NCBI RefSeq assembly: GCF_014284475.1
Contig: NZ_WJBC01000025.1
Location: 1 to 37,368, forward strand
Direction of reading: 5' to 3'
DNA: 37,368 nucleotides
From: Acetobacterium fimetarium
GTDB lineage: Bacteria; Bacillota; Clostridia; Eubacteriales; Eubacteriaceae
Under the pieces are notes generated by a model that saw nothing but the letters and a program-made list of their open reading frames with translations, had not been told where the DNA came from and ran no database searches. A program made the translations under genes and the position numbers. How positions within the stretch are numbered: position 1 is the first letter of the stretch; every line of letters begins with the position of its first letter. Below, piece by piece: positions 14,879 to 24,150 of this stretch.

Positions 14879-15943
14879 TTGGAAAAACGAAAAAACACAA
14901 AAGTCGTCAAGATCGGACAGGTCGCCATCGGTGGGGGAAACCCCATCGCCATTCAGTCGATGACCAACACCGATACCAGAAATATTGACAGTACCGTCAG
15001 CCAGATCAGAGCCCTGGAATTTGCCGGATGCGAAATCGTCCGGGTAGCCGTTCCCGATCAGGAGGCGGCCAATGCCATTGCCGGCATTAAAAAGGGCATT
15101 CAGATTCCACTGGTGGCAGATATCCATTTCGATTACCGGCTGGCGCTGGCCGCCATGGAAAATGGCGTCGACAAACTGCGCATCAATCCGGGCAACATCG
15201 GATCGGAAAAAGGCATCCGGGAAATCGTCGCGATGGCGACGGAAAGAAAGATCCCGATCCGCATCGGCGTCAATGCTGGTTCGCTGGAAAAAGAAATACT
15301 GGAGAAAAACAACGGCTGCGCCACCCCGGAAGGCATGGTGGAGTCGGCGAAAAAGCACATTCAGCTGCTGGAAGATGCCGGGTTTGACAACATTGTGGTA
15401 TCGATGAAGGCATCCGATGTGCGTTTTACCATCGCGAGCTATGAAAAATTCGCGCGAGAATATGACTATCCCCTGCATCTGGGCATCACCGAAGCCGGGA
15501 TATTACGAAGCGCGGCCGTGAAATCCGCGATGGGCATTGGCTATCTGCTACTTAACGGATTGGGCGATACCCTGCGGGTATCGATCACCGGCGATCCTGT
15601 CGAAGAAATCGAAGTGGCCAGGGATATCCTCAATGCCAGCGGCCTGTACCGCGGAAAAAAGGGGAAAGCCGAAGTGATTTCCTGCCCCACCTGCGGACGA
15701 ACCGAGATTGATCTGATTGGCATCGCCACTGAGATCAACGCGCGGCTGCGTCAGGTTGACAAGAACATCAAAGTCGCCGTGATGGGATGCATCGTCAACG
15801 GTCCGGGCGAAGGCCGGGCAGCGGATATCGGCATTGCCGGCGGAAAAAACAAAGCCGTGCTATTCAAAAAAGGTGAAATTATCAGAAGTCTGAAAGAAGA
15901 CGAAATCATCGCTGTATTAATGGAAGAAATTGAGAAAATGTGA
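14879..15943 (+). CDS. ispG: 4-hydroxy-3-methylbut-2-enyl diphosphate synthase (flavodoxin/ferredoxin type)
   Basis: Translation starts at TTG (14879) behind AGGAGA, nine bases after the rseP stop. The 354-residue IspG/GcpE has the N-terminal TIM-barrel substrate motifs (QSMTNTDTRN, RINPGNIG, RIGVNAGSLE). Its C-terminal [4Fe-4S] ligands are Cys269 and Cys272 (CPTCGRTEID), Cys304 (MGCIVNGPGEG) and the nearby Glu311. It converts MEcPP to HMBPP in the MEP isoprenoid pathway with electrons from reduced ferredoxin or flavodoxin. It shares the pathway with dxr (20687-21847), and uppS at the operon head uses the products. Confidence 0.95.
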   Translation: MEKRKNTKVVKIGQVAIGGGNPIAIQSMTNTDTRNIDSTVSQIRALEFAGCEIVRVAVPDQEAANAIAGIKKGIQIPLVADIHFDYRLALAAMENGVDKLRINPGNIGSEKGIREIVAMATERKIPIRIGVNAGSLEKEILEKNNGCATPEGMVESAKKHIQLLEDAGFDNIVVSMKASDVRFTIASYEKFAREYDYPLHLGITEAGILRSAAVKSAMGIGYLLLNGLGDTLRVSITGDPVEEIEVARDILNASGLYRGKKGKAEVISCPTCGRTEIDLIGIATEINARLRQVDKNIKVAVMGCIVNGPGEGRAADIGIAGGKNKAVLFKKGEIIRSLKEDEIIAVLMEEIEKM

Positions 15944-15953
15944 GGCGAGTTCA

Positions 15954-18900
15954 TTGAGCAGATTAACCCAAAGGCAGGAACGTTATCAAAAAATAATAGC
16001 AGACTATCATCTGATCACCGATAGTATTAAAATCAATTCCACTCAGGGGGAATTGATTTTTAAGTTTGTCAGTCATAAGAAGGGCACCGAAACAGAAATC
16101 ATCAAAACTGAGCTGGGCGAGATTTTCGATTATGCCAGGGCGCTGGACATCGAAGTATCGCCCCAGGAATATCAAGACGGTGAGCACCTGCTATCAACCG
16201 ACAGTCAGGGTGTCAGTCAGCTTCTCACCGGGATCAATCCCAAAATTTCGAATATTCTGCTGGTCAACACCCTGATGGCGGAAGGAAACACCTTCTATGT
16301 CCGCGGGCGTTCCACCGGCGCCATCGACGGGGAAACTCTGGCCATTTTCAGCAGCCGTTTCAAACGTCTGATTTCAGAAAACTATGGACTGGATTCCGAA
16401 CTGGTCGTCCGTTTCACCGATGAAGAATCCGTGGCCGAAAAAAGCCAGGAGGATCTGAACAAGCGTCTGGCAACCATTAAACCGGTTATTTCCAAACCGA
16501 CCGGTTCCGGCGGAACAGCCACCGCCAAATTGCCCAAAGCCGAAAAACCTGGCGATGTGGTCATGGGCCGAAGAATCATCAATCCGATCCAGCTGCTCCG
16601 AGCCGTTGATTTCAACATCAACAGCGAATTTGAAGGCAAAACCATTGTCGTCCGAGGATCAGTTTTCGGCGTCAATACCCGACCACTCAAAAGCGGAAAA
16701 ACGCTGCTGACCTTTAACATCACCGACGATACCAGCAGCATCACCTGCAAGATCTTCACCGACAAAGAAGAAGTAGTGGCGGCAATCCGGGAAGGCGGTT
16801 GGTACCGCGTCGAAGGAAAAATCAATTATGACGATTTTTCCCAGGAAATGATGCTCTATCCCCGCAACATCAATCTGGACCAGGAAACCATCCGGACCGA
16901 CGATGCCCCGGTAAAACGGGTTGAGCTGCATCTGCACAGCCAGTTCAGTGCCATGGATGCGGTCAGCAAAGTCGAAAAAATCATGAAACAGGCCTCGGAT
17001 TTTGGCCATGATGTCATCGGGATCACCGATCACGGGGTGCTGCAGGCCTATCCTGAAATGATGGAACTGGGAAGAAAGAAAAAGATCAAGGTGCTTTACG
17101 GCGTGGAAGGCTATCTGGTCGAAGACCGGCTCGACATGGTTTTCGGCGACAAAGACCAGGATTTTTCCGGCGAGTTTGTCTTCTTCGATCTGGAAACAAC
17201 CGGTCTGGTCCCCGGCAACCATAAAATCATCGAAATTGCCGCCGTCAAAATCAAAAACCGGCAGATCATCGAGAGCTTTACAGCTTTAGTCAATCCCCAC
17301 TCTGAAATTCCGCCGTTCATCAGCGATCTGACCGGCATCACCAACCAGATGGTTGAAAACGGCATCGAAGAAGCGGACGCCCTGCAGCAGTTCCTGGCGT
17401 TTGCCGAAGACCGCATTCTGGTTGCCCACAACGCGCCCTTTGATATGAGCTTTTTCAATACGGCACTCGAAAGTCACGGTATCAAACGGGAAAACACATC
17501 TGTGGATACGTTGGCGATGTCACGCTGCCTGCTGACGAACATGGCCCGACACACACTCAAAAAACTCTGCAGCCATTTCAAAATTGACCTCCAGAATCAC
17601 CACCGCGCGCTGGACGATGCCGCGGCATCCGCCAAAGTATTTGTGAAGCTGCTGGGTCTGGCCGAAAAGAAAGGCTGCACCTCCATCCAGACATTGAACA
17701 GCCTGTCCAGCCGGGAACGCAGCATCCGCATCAACGCGACCAACCATATCATCGTTTATGCCAGGAATCAGGAAGGCATCAAGGACCTGTACCGGCTGGT
17801 TTCCGAGTCGCATCTCAACTACTACTATAAAAAGCCACGGTTGCCCAAATCACTACTGGCCGAGAACCGCGAAAATCTGCTGATCGGCTCAGCCTGCGAG
17901 GCGGGGGAACTGTTCACCGCATTGGTGCACAATAAATCAAAAACGGAGATCCATCAGATAGCCGATTTCTACGACTATCTCGAAATCCAGCCGCTTGGCA
18001 ACAACCAGTATCTGATTGACAACAACAGTGTTCCCGATCAGGAGGCGCTCAAAGAGCTGAACCGCCGCATCATCGAGCTGGGAAGAGACCTGAATAAACC
18101 GGTGGTTGCCACCGGCGACGTTCATTTTGTCAACAAAGAAGATGCCCTCTACCGGGAAATCCTGTTTACCGGTCAGGGTTACAAAGATGCCCATAAACAG
18201 CCGCCCCTGTATTACCGGAACACCCAGGAGATGCTGGCAGAATTCGACTATCTGGAAGAAGATACCGCCAGAGCCGTGGTGATCGACAATCCCCGGAAAG
18301 TAGCCGAAATGATTGACGAAGTGCTGCCGATTCCGGATGGCACCTTTCCACCGGTTATCGAAGGCTCGGATGACGAAATCCGGACCATGGTTGAAAACCG
18401 GACCCGCGAGCTTTACGGCGATCCGCTGCCGGAAATTGTCGAAAAGCGAATGAACCGGGAGCTGGATTCGATCATCGGCAACGGCTATTCTGTGCTCTAT
18501 CTGATCGCCCAGAAACTGGTCCACCATTCCAATGAGGATGGCTATCTGGTCGGCTCCCGGGGTTCCGTCGGCTCCTCTTTTGTAGCGACGATGTGCGGCA
18601 TCACCGAGGTCAACCCGCTGTCGCCCCACTACCGCTGCCCCAGCTGCAAACATTCGGAATTTTTCAATGCCGCCGATATGGGTGTCGGGCCCGACCTCAA
18701 GAACAAGGACTGTCCCGAATGCGGCACGATGATGGAAAAGGACGGGTTTGAAATTCCGTTTGAAACCTTCCTGGGATTTGAAGGCGATAAAGAGCCTGAT
18801 ATCGACCTCAATTTTTCCGGTGAAAATCAGGCCGAAGCTCACCGCTATACCGAGGTATTGTTCGGAAAAGGCAAGGTCTTCCGGGCCGGCACCATTTCCA

Positions 18901-20216
18901 CTGTGGCGGAAAAAACCGCCTTCGGTTTTGTGAAAAACTATTATGAAGAAAAAGAAATAAAAGTACCGCGAGCTGAGATGGATCGGGTCATTAAAAATTG
19001 TGCCGGCATCAAAAAGACCACCGGCCAGCATCCCGGCGGCATCATGGTCGTACCGACCTACAAGGATATCTACGATTTCTGCCCGGTGCAGCATCCGGCC
19101 GACGACACGGAAAGCACCACCACCACCACTCATTTCGCCTATGAATCGCTGAGTGGGCGGATGCTGAAGCTGGATATTCTGGGCCATGATGATCCCACGA
19201 TGCTGCGGATGCTCCAGGATCTGACCGGAATTGATCCCCAGACCATCCCGCTGGACGATGTGAAAGTCATGAGTCTGTTTGGGTCCACCAAAGCACTGGA
19301 TTTTCAGGATGACAGTTTTGAATCACCGTTGGGCGTCTGCGGGGTGCCGGAATTCGGCACCAGTTTTGTCCGGGAAATGCTGCTCGACACCAAGCCATCC
19401 GCCTTTTCGGACCTGATCCGGATCTCCGGTTTATCCCACGGCACCGACGTGTGGCTGAACAATGCCCAGGAACTGATCCGGCAGAAGACCGTCACCATCA
19501 AGGATGCAATCTGTACCCGTGACGACATCATGACCTATCTGCTGAATGCCGGCATGGAAGCCAAGACCGCCTTCACAATCATGGAAAAGGTGCGAAAGGG
19601 GAAGGGCCTGACACCAGAATTTGAAAAAGACATGCGCGACAACAAGGTGCCGGAATGGTACATCGATTCCTGTAAAAAGATCAAGTACATGTTCCCGAAG
19701 GCCCATGCAGCAGCCTATGTTATGAGTGCTTTCCGGATCGCCTGGTACAAGGTCTACTATCCGCTGGCCTACTACGCGACCTATTTTTCCATCCGGGCTT
19801 CGGAGTTTGATGCCCAGCTGGTCAGCCAGGGAAAAAGCGCTGTGATGATGCGGATGAACCAGATCAGAGAATTGGGGATCAAGGCGTCAAACAAGGAAAA
19901 GGGTCTGCTGACCGTGCTGGAGCTTGTTCACGAAATGCTGTGTCGCGGTTACAGTTTCCGGAATGTGGACGTGTATGAGTCCCACTACAGCAAATTCCGG
20001 ATTGTCGAAAATGACCTGATGCCGCCGCTCAGCGCGCTCGACGGCATCGGCGAAAAAGCCGCGCAACGGATTTTTGAAGAGGCGCAGCTTCGACCCTATA
20101 TGTCCAGAGAGGACCTGCAGAACCGCACAAAAGTCGGCAAAGCGGTGATCGAAACGCTGGAAAAACAGGGCTGTCTTAACCAGCTGCCCGCCTCCAACCA
20201 GATCACCTTTTTCTAA
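15954..20216 (+). CDS. polC: DNA polymerase III PolC, alpha subunit with 3'-5' exonuclease
   Basis: I take TTG at 15954 as the start because GAGGCGAG lies at 15943-15950; a TTG at 15930 lies inside ispG. The product has 1420 residues, normal for PolC. The N-terminal domain is followed by an OB fold (about 215-310) and a PHP domain (about 322 onward, ELHLHSQFSAMDAV, GITDHGVL). A DEDD exonuclease is inserted in the PHP (from FVFFDLETTGL with Asp412 and Glu414 to HRALDDA). Then comes the polymerase core with GSRGSVGSSF, a zinc site (CPSC...CPECG) and catalytic EPDIDLNFSGE (about 945-957). HhH-type C-terminal sequence DGIGEKAAQRIFEE follows. It is the leading replicative polymerase of low-GC Gram-positives and the last gene of the uppS operon. 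Confidence 0.97.
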   Translation: MSRLTQRQERYQKIIADYHLITDSIKINSTQGELIFKFVSHKKGTETEIIKTELGEIFDYARALDIEVSPQEYQDGEHLLSTDSQGVSQLLTGINPKISNILLVNTLMAEGNTFYVRGRSTGAIDGETLAIFSSRFKRLISENYGLDSELVVRFTDEESVAEKSQEDLNKRLATIKPVISKPTGSGGTATAKLPKAEKPGDVVMGRRIINPIQLLRAVDFNINSEFEGKTIVVRGSVFGVNTRPLKSGKTLLTFNITDDTSSITCKIFTDKEEVVAAIREGGWYRVEGKINYDDFSQEMMLYPRNINLDQETIRTDDAPVKRVELHLHSQFSAMDAVSKVEKIMKQASDFGHDVIGITDHGVLQAYPEMMELGRKKKIKVLYGVEGYLVEDRLDMVFGDKDQDFSGEFVFFDLETTGLVPGNHKIIEIAAVKIKNRQIIESFTALVNPHSEIPPFISDLTGITNQMVENGIEEADALQQFLAFAEDRILVAHNAPFDMSFFNTALESHGIKRENTSVDTLAMSRCLLTNMARHTLKKLCSHFKIDLQNHHRALDDAAASAKVFVKLLGLAEKKGCTSIQTLNSLSSRERSIRINATNHIIVYARNQEGIKDLYRLVSESHLNYYYKKPRLPKSLLAENRENLLIGSACEAGELFTALVHNKSKTEIHQIADFYDYLEIQPLGNNQYLIDNNSVPDQEALKELNRRIIELGRDLNKPVVATGDVHFVNKEDALYREILFTGQGYKDAHKQPPLYYRNTQEMLAEFDYLEEDTARAVVIDNPRKVAEMIDEVLPIPDGTFPPVIEGSDDEIRTMVENRTRELYGDPLPEIVEKRMNRELDSIIGNGYSVLYLIAQKLVHHSNEDGYLVGSRGSVGSSFVATMCGITEVNPLSPHYRCPSCKHSEFFNAADMGVGPDLKNKDCPECGTMMEKDGFEIPFETFLGFEGDKEPDIDLNFSGENQAEAHRYTEVLFGKGKVFRAGTISTVAEKTAFGFVKNYYEEKEIKVPRAEMDRVIKNCAGIKKTTGQHPGGIMVVPTYKDIYDFCPVQHPADDTESTTTTTHFAYESLSGRMLKLDILGHDDPTMLRMLQDLTGIDPQTIPLDDVKVMSLFGSTKALDFQDDSFESPLGVCGVPEFGTSFVREMLLDTKPSAFSDLIRISGLSHGTDVWLNNAQELIRQKTVTIKDAICTRDDIMTYLLNAGMEAKTAFTIMEKVRKGKGLTPEFEKDMRDNKVPEWYIDSCKKIKYMFPKAHAAAYVMSAFRIAWYKVYYPLAYYATYFSIRASEFDAQLVSQGKSAVMMRMNQIRELGIKASNKEKGLLTVLELVHEMLCRGYSFRNVDVYESHYSKFRIVENDLMPPLSALDGIGEKAAQRIFEEAQLRPYMSREDLQNRTKVGKAVIETLEKQGCLNQLPASNQITFF

Positions 20217-20231
20217 CAGCAAAAAAGCGTT

Positions 20232-20333
20232 GGGCGGTCTGTATCACGAAACAATTTCTCCGCACTCGACGGACAGTCTACGACTGTTCGTCTCGATGCT
20301 ACGAAACTGTTTGTGATACAGACCGCCCTTTTT
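20232..20333 (+). terminator. Long terminator-like hairpin after polC with conserved core
   Basis: GGGCGGTCTGTATCAC (from 20232) pairs with GTGATACAGACCGCCC (to 20328), followed by TTTTT. The core contains ACGAAACAATTTC with GAAACTGTTTGT and an inner GGACAGTC/GACTGTTCG stem. The same core appears at 24151-24240 and 12220-12305 with different outer stems. A six-base A run precedes it, so it could act in both directions and also end dxr transcripts. Confidence 0.75.
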
Positions 20334-20370
20334 CGGCAACGAACCGGATGGAATGCTGAACAACTGTTTG

Positions 20371-20675
20371 TTTTTACAACCAACCCGTAGGGGCGAGGGT
20401 CTGACCCCCAGGTCATTATCAATCGCCCGCAAACGTCAATTTGGCACCAACCGATTGCTAGAACCCTAACGTTTTGCTGGCGGGTAATACCCGCCCCTAC
20501 GAAATAATGCAATCTAAAGTGAGCAACGGTTTATTTTTACAACCAACCCGTAGGGGCGTGGGTCTGACCCCCAGGTCATTATCAATCGCCCGCAACGTCA
20601 ATTTGGCATCAACCGATTGCTAGAACCCCAGCGTTTTGCGGGCGGGTAATACCCGCCCCTACGAAATAACGCAAT
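20371..20675 (+). repeat. GC-rich direct repeat, two units of about 142 bp
   Basis: Units at 20371-20513 and 20534-20675 (period 163) are nearly identical. Each opens with CCCGTAGGGGCG and closes with CGCCCCTACGAAATAA, so each is an inverted repeat. The right part of each contains a GGCGGGTAATACCCGCC hairpin. The CGTAGGGGCG motif recurs at 37251 and 37316. The units lie between the convergent polC and dxr genes. No coding content is credible. Confidence 0.88.
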
Positions 20676-20686
20676 AGACCTGTTTA

Positions 20687-21847
20687 TTAACGGTTGACGC
20701 TTGTCTCCATCGCGATCTCTCTGGCCCAGGCATCAGCAGCCAGCACGTCCTCCAGCGTCGGGTTGGCAATCACCTGATGTTTTTCCATCACCTGGCGGTT
20801 GATCCGGGGGATATCCAGAAAATGGATTTCTTTATTCAGAAATTTGGCAACCGCGACTTCATTGGCGGCGTTGAGCACACAGGTCATTGAGCCGCCGGCA
20901 TCCAAAGCATCATAGGCCAGCTGCAGACAGGGGAAAGTTACCGGATCAGGCGCTTCAAAAGTCAGTTCCCGTACCTGACTGAAATCAAGTGCCTGCCGAT
21001 TGTTGGCAATCCGGTCCGGATAGAAAAAAGCGATCTGAATCGGCAGCGCCATATCCGGCATTCCCAATTGCGCCATCGTCGAATGATCGATGAACTCCAC
21101 CATCGAATGGATGATGCTCTGGGGATGGACCACCACATCAATCTGGTCCCGGCGCAGATCAAAGAGCCACCTCGCTTCAATGACTTCCAGGCCCTTGTTC
21201 ATCAGCGTGGCGGAATCAATGGTGATTTTTTTACCCATACTCCAGTTGGGATGCTTAAGCGCCTGTTCCAGGGTAACCGCCTGTAGCGCTGCGGTGTTTT
21301 GTCCCCGGAAAGGACCGCCGGAAGCGGTAATGATGATTCGTTTGATTTCCTCATGCCTGTTTCCCATCAGACACTGAAAAATCGCGCAGTGTTCACTGTC
21401 CACCGGCAGAATTGCCACCCCTTTTCGGGCTGCGGCCGCCATCACGATCTGGCCGCCGGCAACCAGTGTTTCCTTGTTGGCCAGTGCAATGTCGATGCCA
21501 CGCTCAATGGCCGCCAGCGTCGGTCGTAAACCGATCATGCCGGAAACAGCCGTCAGCAGCAACTCGATTTCCGATGCCGTCGATACGGCAATCAGCCCGT
21601 CGATGCCGGTTACCACCTCCACCAGTGAGCCCTTGGCTTTCAGACGTTTCTCCAGCACCAGCGCCGCATCGCCGTTCATGACACAGACGATCCGGGGAGA
21701 ATAGGCTTCAATCTGTTGCTCCAGCAAATCGATGCTGGTATTGGTGGACAAGCCGACCACATTCAGAGCTTCCCTGTTTTCAGAAACGACCTCCAGGGCC
21801 TGGGTTCCGATCGATCCCGTCGACCCGATAATACTGATATTTTTCAA
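20687..21847 (-). CDS. dxr: 1-deoxy-D-xylulose-5-phosphate reductoisomerase
   Basis: Reading the minus strand, I chose TTG at 21847 (then KNISIIGSTGSIG) because GAGG lies seven bases upstream; the open frame continues to 21943, but those residues do not fit the family. The 386-residue protein has the NADPH Rossmann motif GSTGSIGTQ, the metal/substrate motif LPVDSEHCAIFQC, ITASGGPFRG, and TIDSATLMNKGLE(V/I)IEA followed by VHPQSIIHSMVEF. It converts DXP to MEP, the first committed step of the MEP pathway. In Firmicutes it normally lies between cdsA and rseP. Here it is downstream of polC in the opposite orientation, with its own promoter. Confidence 0.95.
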   Translation of the reverse strand: MKNISIIGSTGSIGTQALEVVSENREALNVVGLSTNTSIDLLEQQIEAYSPRIVCVMNGDAALVLEKRLKAKGSLVEVVTGIDGLIAVSTASEIELLLTAVSGMIGLRPTLAAIERGIDIALANKETLVAGGQIVMAAAARKGVAILPVDSEHCAIFQCLMGNRHEEIKRIIITASGGPFRGQNTAALQAVTLEQALKHPNWSMGKKITIDSATLMNKGLEVIEARWLFDLRRDQIDVVVHPQSIIHSMVEFIDHSTMAQLGMPDMALPIQIAFFYPDRIANNRQALDFSQVRELTFEAPDPVTFPCLQLAYDALDAGGSMTCVLNAANEVAVAKFLNKEIHFLDIPRINRQVMEKHQVIANPTLEDVLAADAWAREIAMETSVNR

Positions 21848-21880
21848 TTGATTTACCTCGTTTTCGATCATATTATAAAT

Positions 21881-21889
21881 AGTATAACA
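21881..21889 (-). promoter_or_regulatory. Predicted extended -10 promoter element of dxr
   Basis: On the minus strand the sequence reads TGTTATACT, an extended -10. The -35 region is only a T-rich stretch. It would start transcription roughly 30 bases before the TTG start of dxr. Confidence 0.4.
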
Positions 21890-22097
21890 CAATTGTATTG
21901 ATAAAAAAATCAGACTATGAAGAGGGGCCTGACCATCCTTCAAGTTTAAAAATGAACGATGAATACAAGGGTTGTGTATGATTTGTTTAGGCCATGCTTT
22001 TGGTTTGAAAATTTAATAAACGGAAAAACAATCAACCATATAGCTGGACAGTTGTTTTTTTGTCATGTAAAATGATTTTATAAATAATAAAGAGAAG

Positions 22098-22190
22098 TTG
22101 AATGGAGTATTTAATATTGCAATATGTGATGATCAGGATACAATCTGTTATTCCAAAAAAGAACCCAATTCCAGGAGAAGTTTAACTTAA
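22098..22190 (+). pseudogene. Remnant of a response-regulator N-terminus
   Basis: A frame from TTG (22098), behind AGAGAAG, reads NGVFNIAICDDQDTICY and then loses all similarity before a stop at 22188-22190. NIAICDDQ is the classic first strand and acidic pocket of LytTR/AgrA-type response regulators. Only about 17 residues are recognisable, so this looks like the stub of a deleted regulator gene. The match is short and could be chance. Nothing else is seen in 21890-22217. Confidence 0.4.
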
Positions 22191-22217
22191 AATGTATTGA
22201 ATTAGAGGTGTTATGAA

Positions 22218-22817
22218 ATGACAAAGGACATGATATGGGTAGTATTTAAAGTAACGGTTAGTGTGCTGATTATCGGTTTATTCAATTATTATCTAATATC
22301 AGGAGCAAATTTAAGCATGCAGATCGGTTTGGTTCTTCTGGGAATATTAATCATTCTAAACATCTTTTTTAATCAGTCAAAAAAAAGAATCGAAAAAGTT
22401 GCGTATACCTTGTGTGCAGTGCTTTTGATACTGATAGGGGCACGTTCGTATGTATTGGATAGTTACGAACCATATTTAGATCGAGCTACAGATATTACCT
22501 ATGAAATTCGGACATCTTTAAAAAATGCGAATGGAAATTTTTCGGATATGGCAATTGTTACAGGAAAACATGGGTGGGATCACTTATATCTGCTTCCGCC
22601 TCGTACGGATGTAAATAAGTTTTTAAAAAAGAATCATCTTACGTGGCAAGGTGACAAAAAAGAGAATATAAAATATCAGGATGACACAGCACTTTTGATA
22701 TTTACGCTTGGTTATAAAGTTAGCTGCTATGCTGAAATTAAAAGGGAAGATAGTACAGCAGATTTTGCAGAAGTCTCTGAAGTCAATAACTTTACTAACT
22801 CATTCAAAGGCGACTAG
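22218..22817 (+). CDS. Small membrane protein of unknown function
   Basis: The ATG at 22218 follows TAGAGGTG. The 199-residue protein has three predicted membrane segments in its first 80 residues (MIWVVFKVTVSVLIIGLF, MQIGLVLLGILIILNIFF, VAYTLCAVLLILIGA). A soluble domain of about 115 residues follows, with mixed charge and no motif I recognise. It lies right after the response-regulator stub, in AT-rich sequence, and may be a leftover of the same disrupted accessory locus. It is a convincing gene by start site and composition only. Confidence 0.6.
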   Translation: MTKDMIWVVFKVTVSVLIIGLFNYYLISGANLSMQIGLVLLGILIILNIFFNQSKKRIEKVAYTLCAVLLILIGARSYVLDSYEPYLDRATDITYEIRTSLKNANGNFSDMAIVTGKHGWDHLYLLPPRTDVNKFLKKNHLTWQGDKKENIKYQDDTALLIFTLGYKVSCYAEIKREDSTADFAEVSEVNNFTNSFKGD

Positions 22818-22986
22818 GGGGGTATCGAATATCAGTTCAACCGTTTATTCTACCTCGCAGGTAATATATTATAATACAGTAATAATTCGTCTCCATAATC
22901 TATCCCAAGCCAATAAAATATTCCATTTCTTCAAATTCAACTTTGGCATATAATCGTGTAAACGAATAAAATTTGGAGGTGCTCTT

Positions 22987-24135
22987 ATGGCAAAAACCTA
23001 TTATTTTCCACCGATCGTAATCTTGGGACCAGGTGCAATCGAACTCATCGTGCCTGAAATCCAAAAAATGAACGTAAAAAAAGCCCTTGTCGTGACCGAT
23101 AAGGTTCTCATTGAAGCGGGAGTCGTTCAGAGTGTTCTGGATGTACTTGCAGGAGCAAAAATTCCTTATGCCATATTCTCGGATGTCAAACCGAATCCAA
23201 CGGTGGCAAACGTCAATGCCGGTTATCAGGCACTGCTGGATAATGAATGTGATTTTATTGTCAGCATCGGCGGCGGCTCACCGCAGGATACCGGAAAAGG
23301 GGTAGCCATTCTGGGAACTAACCCCGGCGATCTCTGCGACTACGAAGGCGTCGGAAAAACAGCGAATAAAGCCCTGCCGATCGTGGCCATCAATACCACT
23401 GCCGGAACAGCCAGTGAAGCAACCATCAACTATGTCATCACCGATGAAAAACGCAAACTGAAAATGGTAATCGTTGATCCGAACAGCATTGCAACCGTCG
23501 CTGTTAACGATCCGGTGCTGATGCTGAAAATGCCAAAAGCACTGACTGCAGCAACCGGAATGGATGCCCTGACCCATGCCGTTGAAGGTTACACCACGGC
23601 CGGTGCAACACCGTTTACCGATATGTATAATATTGAAGCGATCCGTGTTATCGCGGCTAACTTGCGAAAAGCAGTCGCTGATGGCGAAGACCTGGATGCC
23701 CGTGATGCCATGGCTTATGGCCAGTTTGTGACCGGCATGGGTTTCTCAAACGGCGGATTGGGAATCGTTCACTCGATGGCACATCAGCTCGGCGGCTTCT
23801 ATGATCTGCCGCATGGCGTCTGCAATGCCATCCTGTTACCTTATGTCGTCGCCTACAATGCCGATGCCGTTGGCGATCGCCTGAAAGACGTGGCCATCGC
23901 AATGGGCGTTGACATCTGCCGTCTCGAACCGAAAGAAATCAATATCGCCTGCATTGATGCCATTAAAAAACTGTCTAAAGATGTCGGCATTCCTGCCGGT
24001 CTGGCAGAACTTGGCGTCAAAGAAGCCGATTTCGGTACCCTGGCCGATCTGGCTCTGGCCGACGCCTGTACCCCCGGCAACCCAAAAGTACCGACCAAAA
24101 AAGACATCATCGCCCTTTACAAAGCTGCTTTCTAA
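22987..24135 (+). CDS. Iron-containing alcohol dehydrogenase
   Basis: The ATG follows GGAGGTG. The 382-residue group III ADH has GGGSPQDTGKG (95-105) for NAD(P) binding. Expected metal ligands are Asp193 and His197 (GMDALTHAVEGY), His262 (VHSMAHQLGGFYDLPHG) and His276. The spacing of 14 between the last two histidines equals that of E. coli FucO. Such enzymes interconvert aldehydes or ketones and alcohols with NAD(H). In acetogens they serve ethanol, 1,2-propanediol or other alcohol oxidation; the substrate is not readable here. It is a single-gene unit followed by a hairpin and a terminator. Confidence 0.93.
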   Translation: MAKTYYFPPIVILGPGAIELIVPEIQKMNVKKALVVTDKVLIEAGVVQSVLDVLAGAKIPYAIFSDVKPNPTVANVNAGYQALLDNECDFIVSIGGGSPQDTGKGVAILGTNPGDLCDYEGVGKTANKALPIVAINTTAGTASEATINYVITDEKRKLKMVIVDPNSIATVAVNDPVLMLKMPKALTAATGMDALTHAVEGYTTAGATPFTDMYNIEAIRVIAANLRKAVADGEDLDARDAMAYGQFVTGMGFSNGGLGIVHSMAHQLGGFYDLPHGVCNAILLPYVVAYNADAVGDRLKDVAIAMGVDICRLEPKEINIACIDAIKKLSKDVGIPAGLAELGVKEADFGTLADLALADACTPGNPKVPTKKDIIALYKAAF

Positions 24136-24150
24136 TGGTAGGATCGTGGC

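Noticed and set aside
14441-15478. 345-codon open frame on the minus strand across rseP and ispG
   Set aside because: It lies antisense to two conserved genes, and its translation is low-complexity His/Asp/Gln-rich shadow sequence.
17937-19187. 416-codon open frame on the minus strand inside polC
   Set aside because: It is antisense to the well-supported PolC polymerase core, has no recognisable motif and reflects GC-rich codon use of polC.
20213-20512. Minus-strand frames between polC and dxr
   Set aside because: They are made of the hairpin and GC-rich repeats and have no ribosome site or protein similarity.
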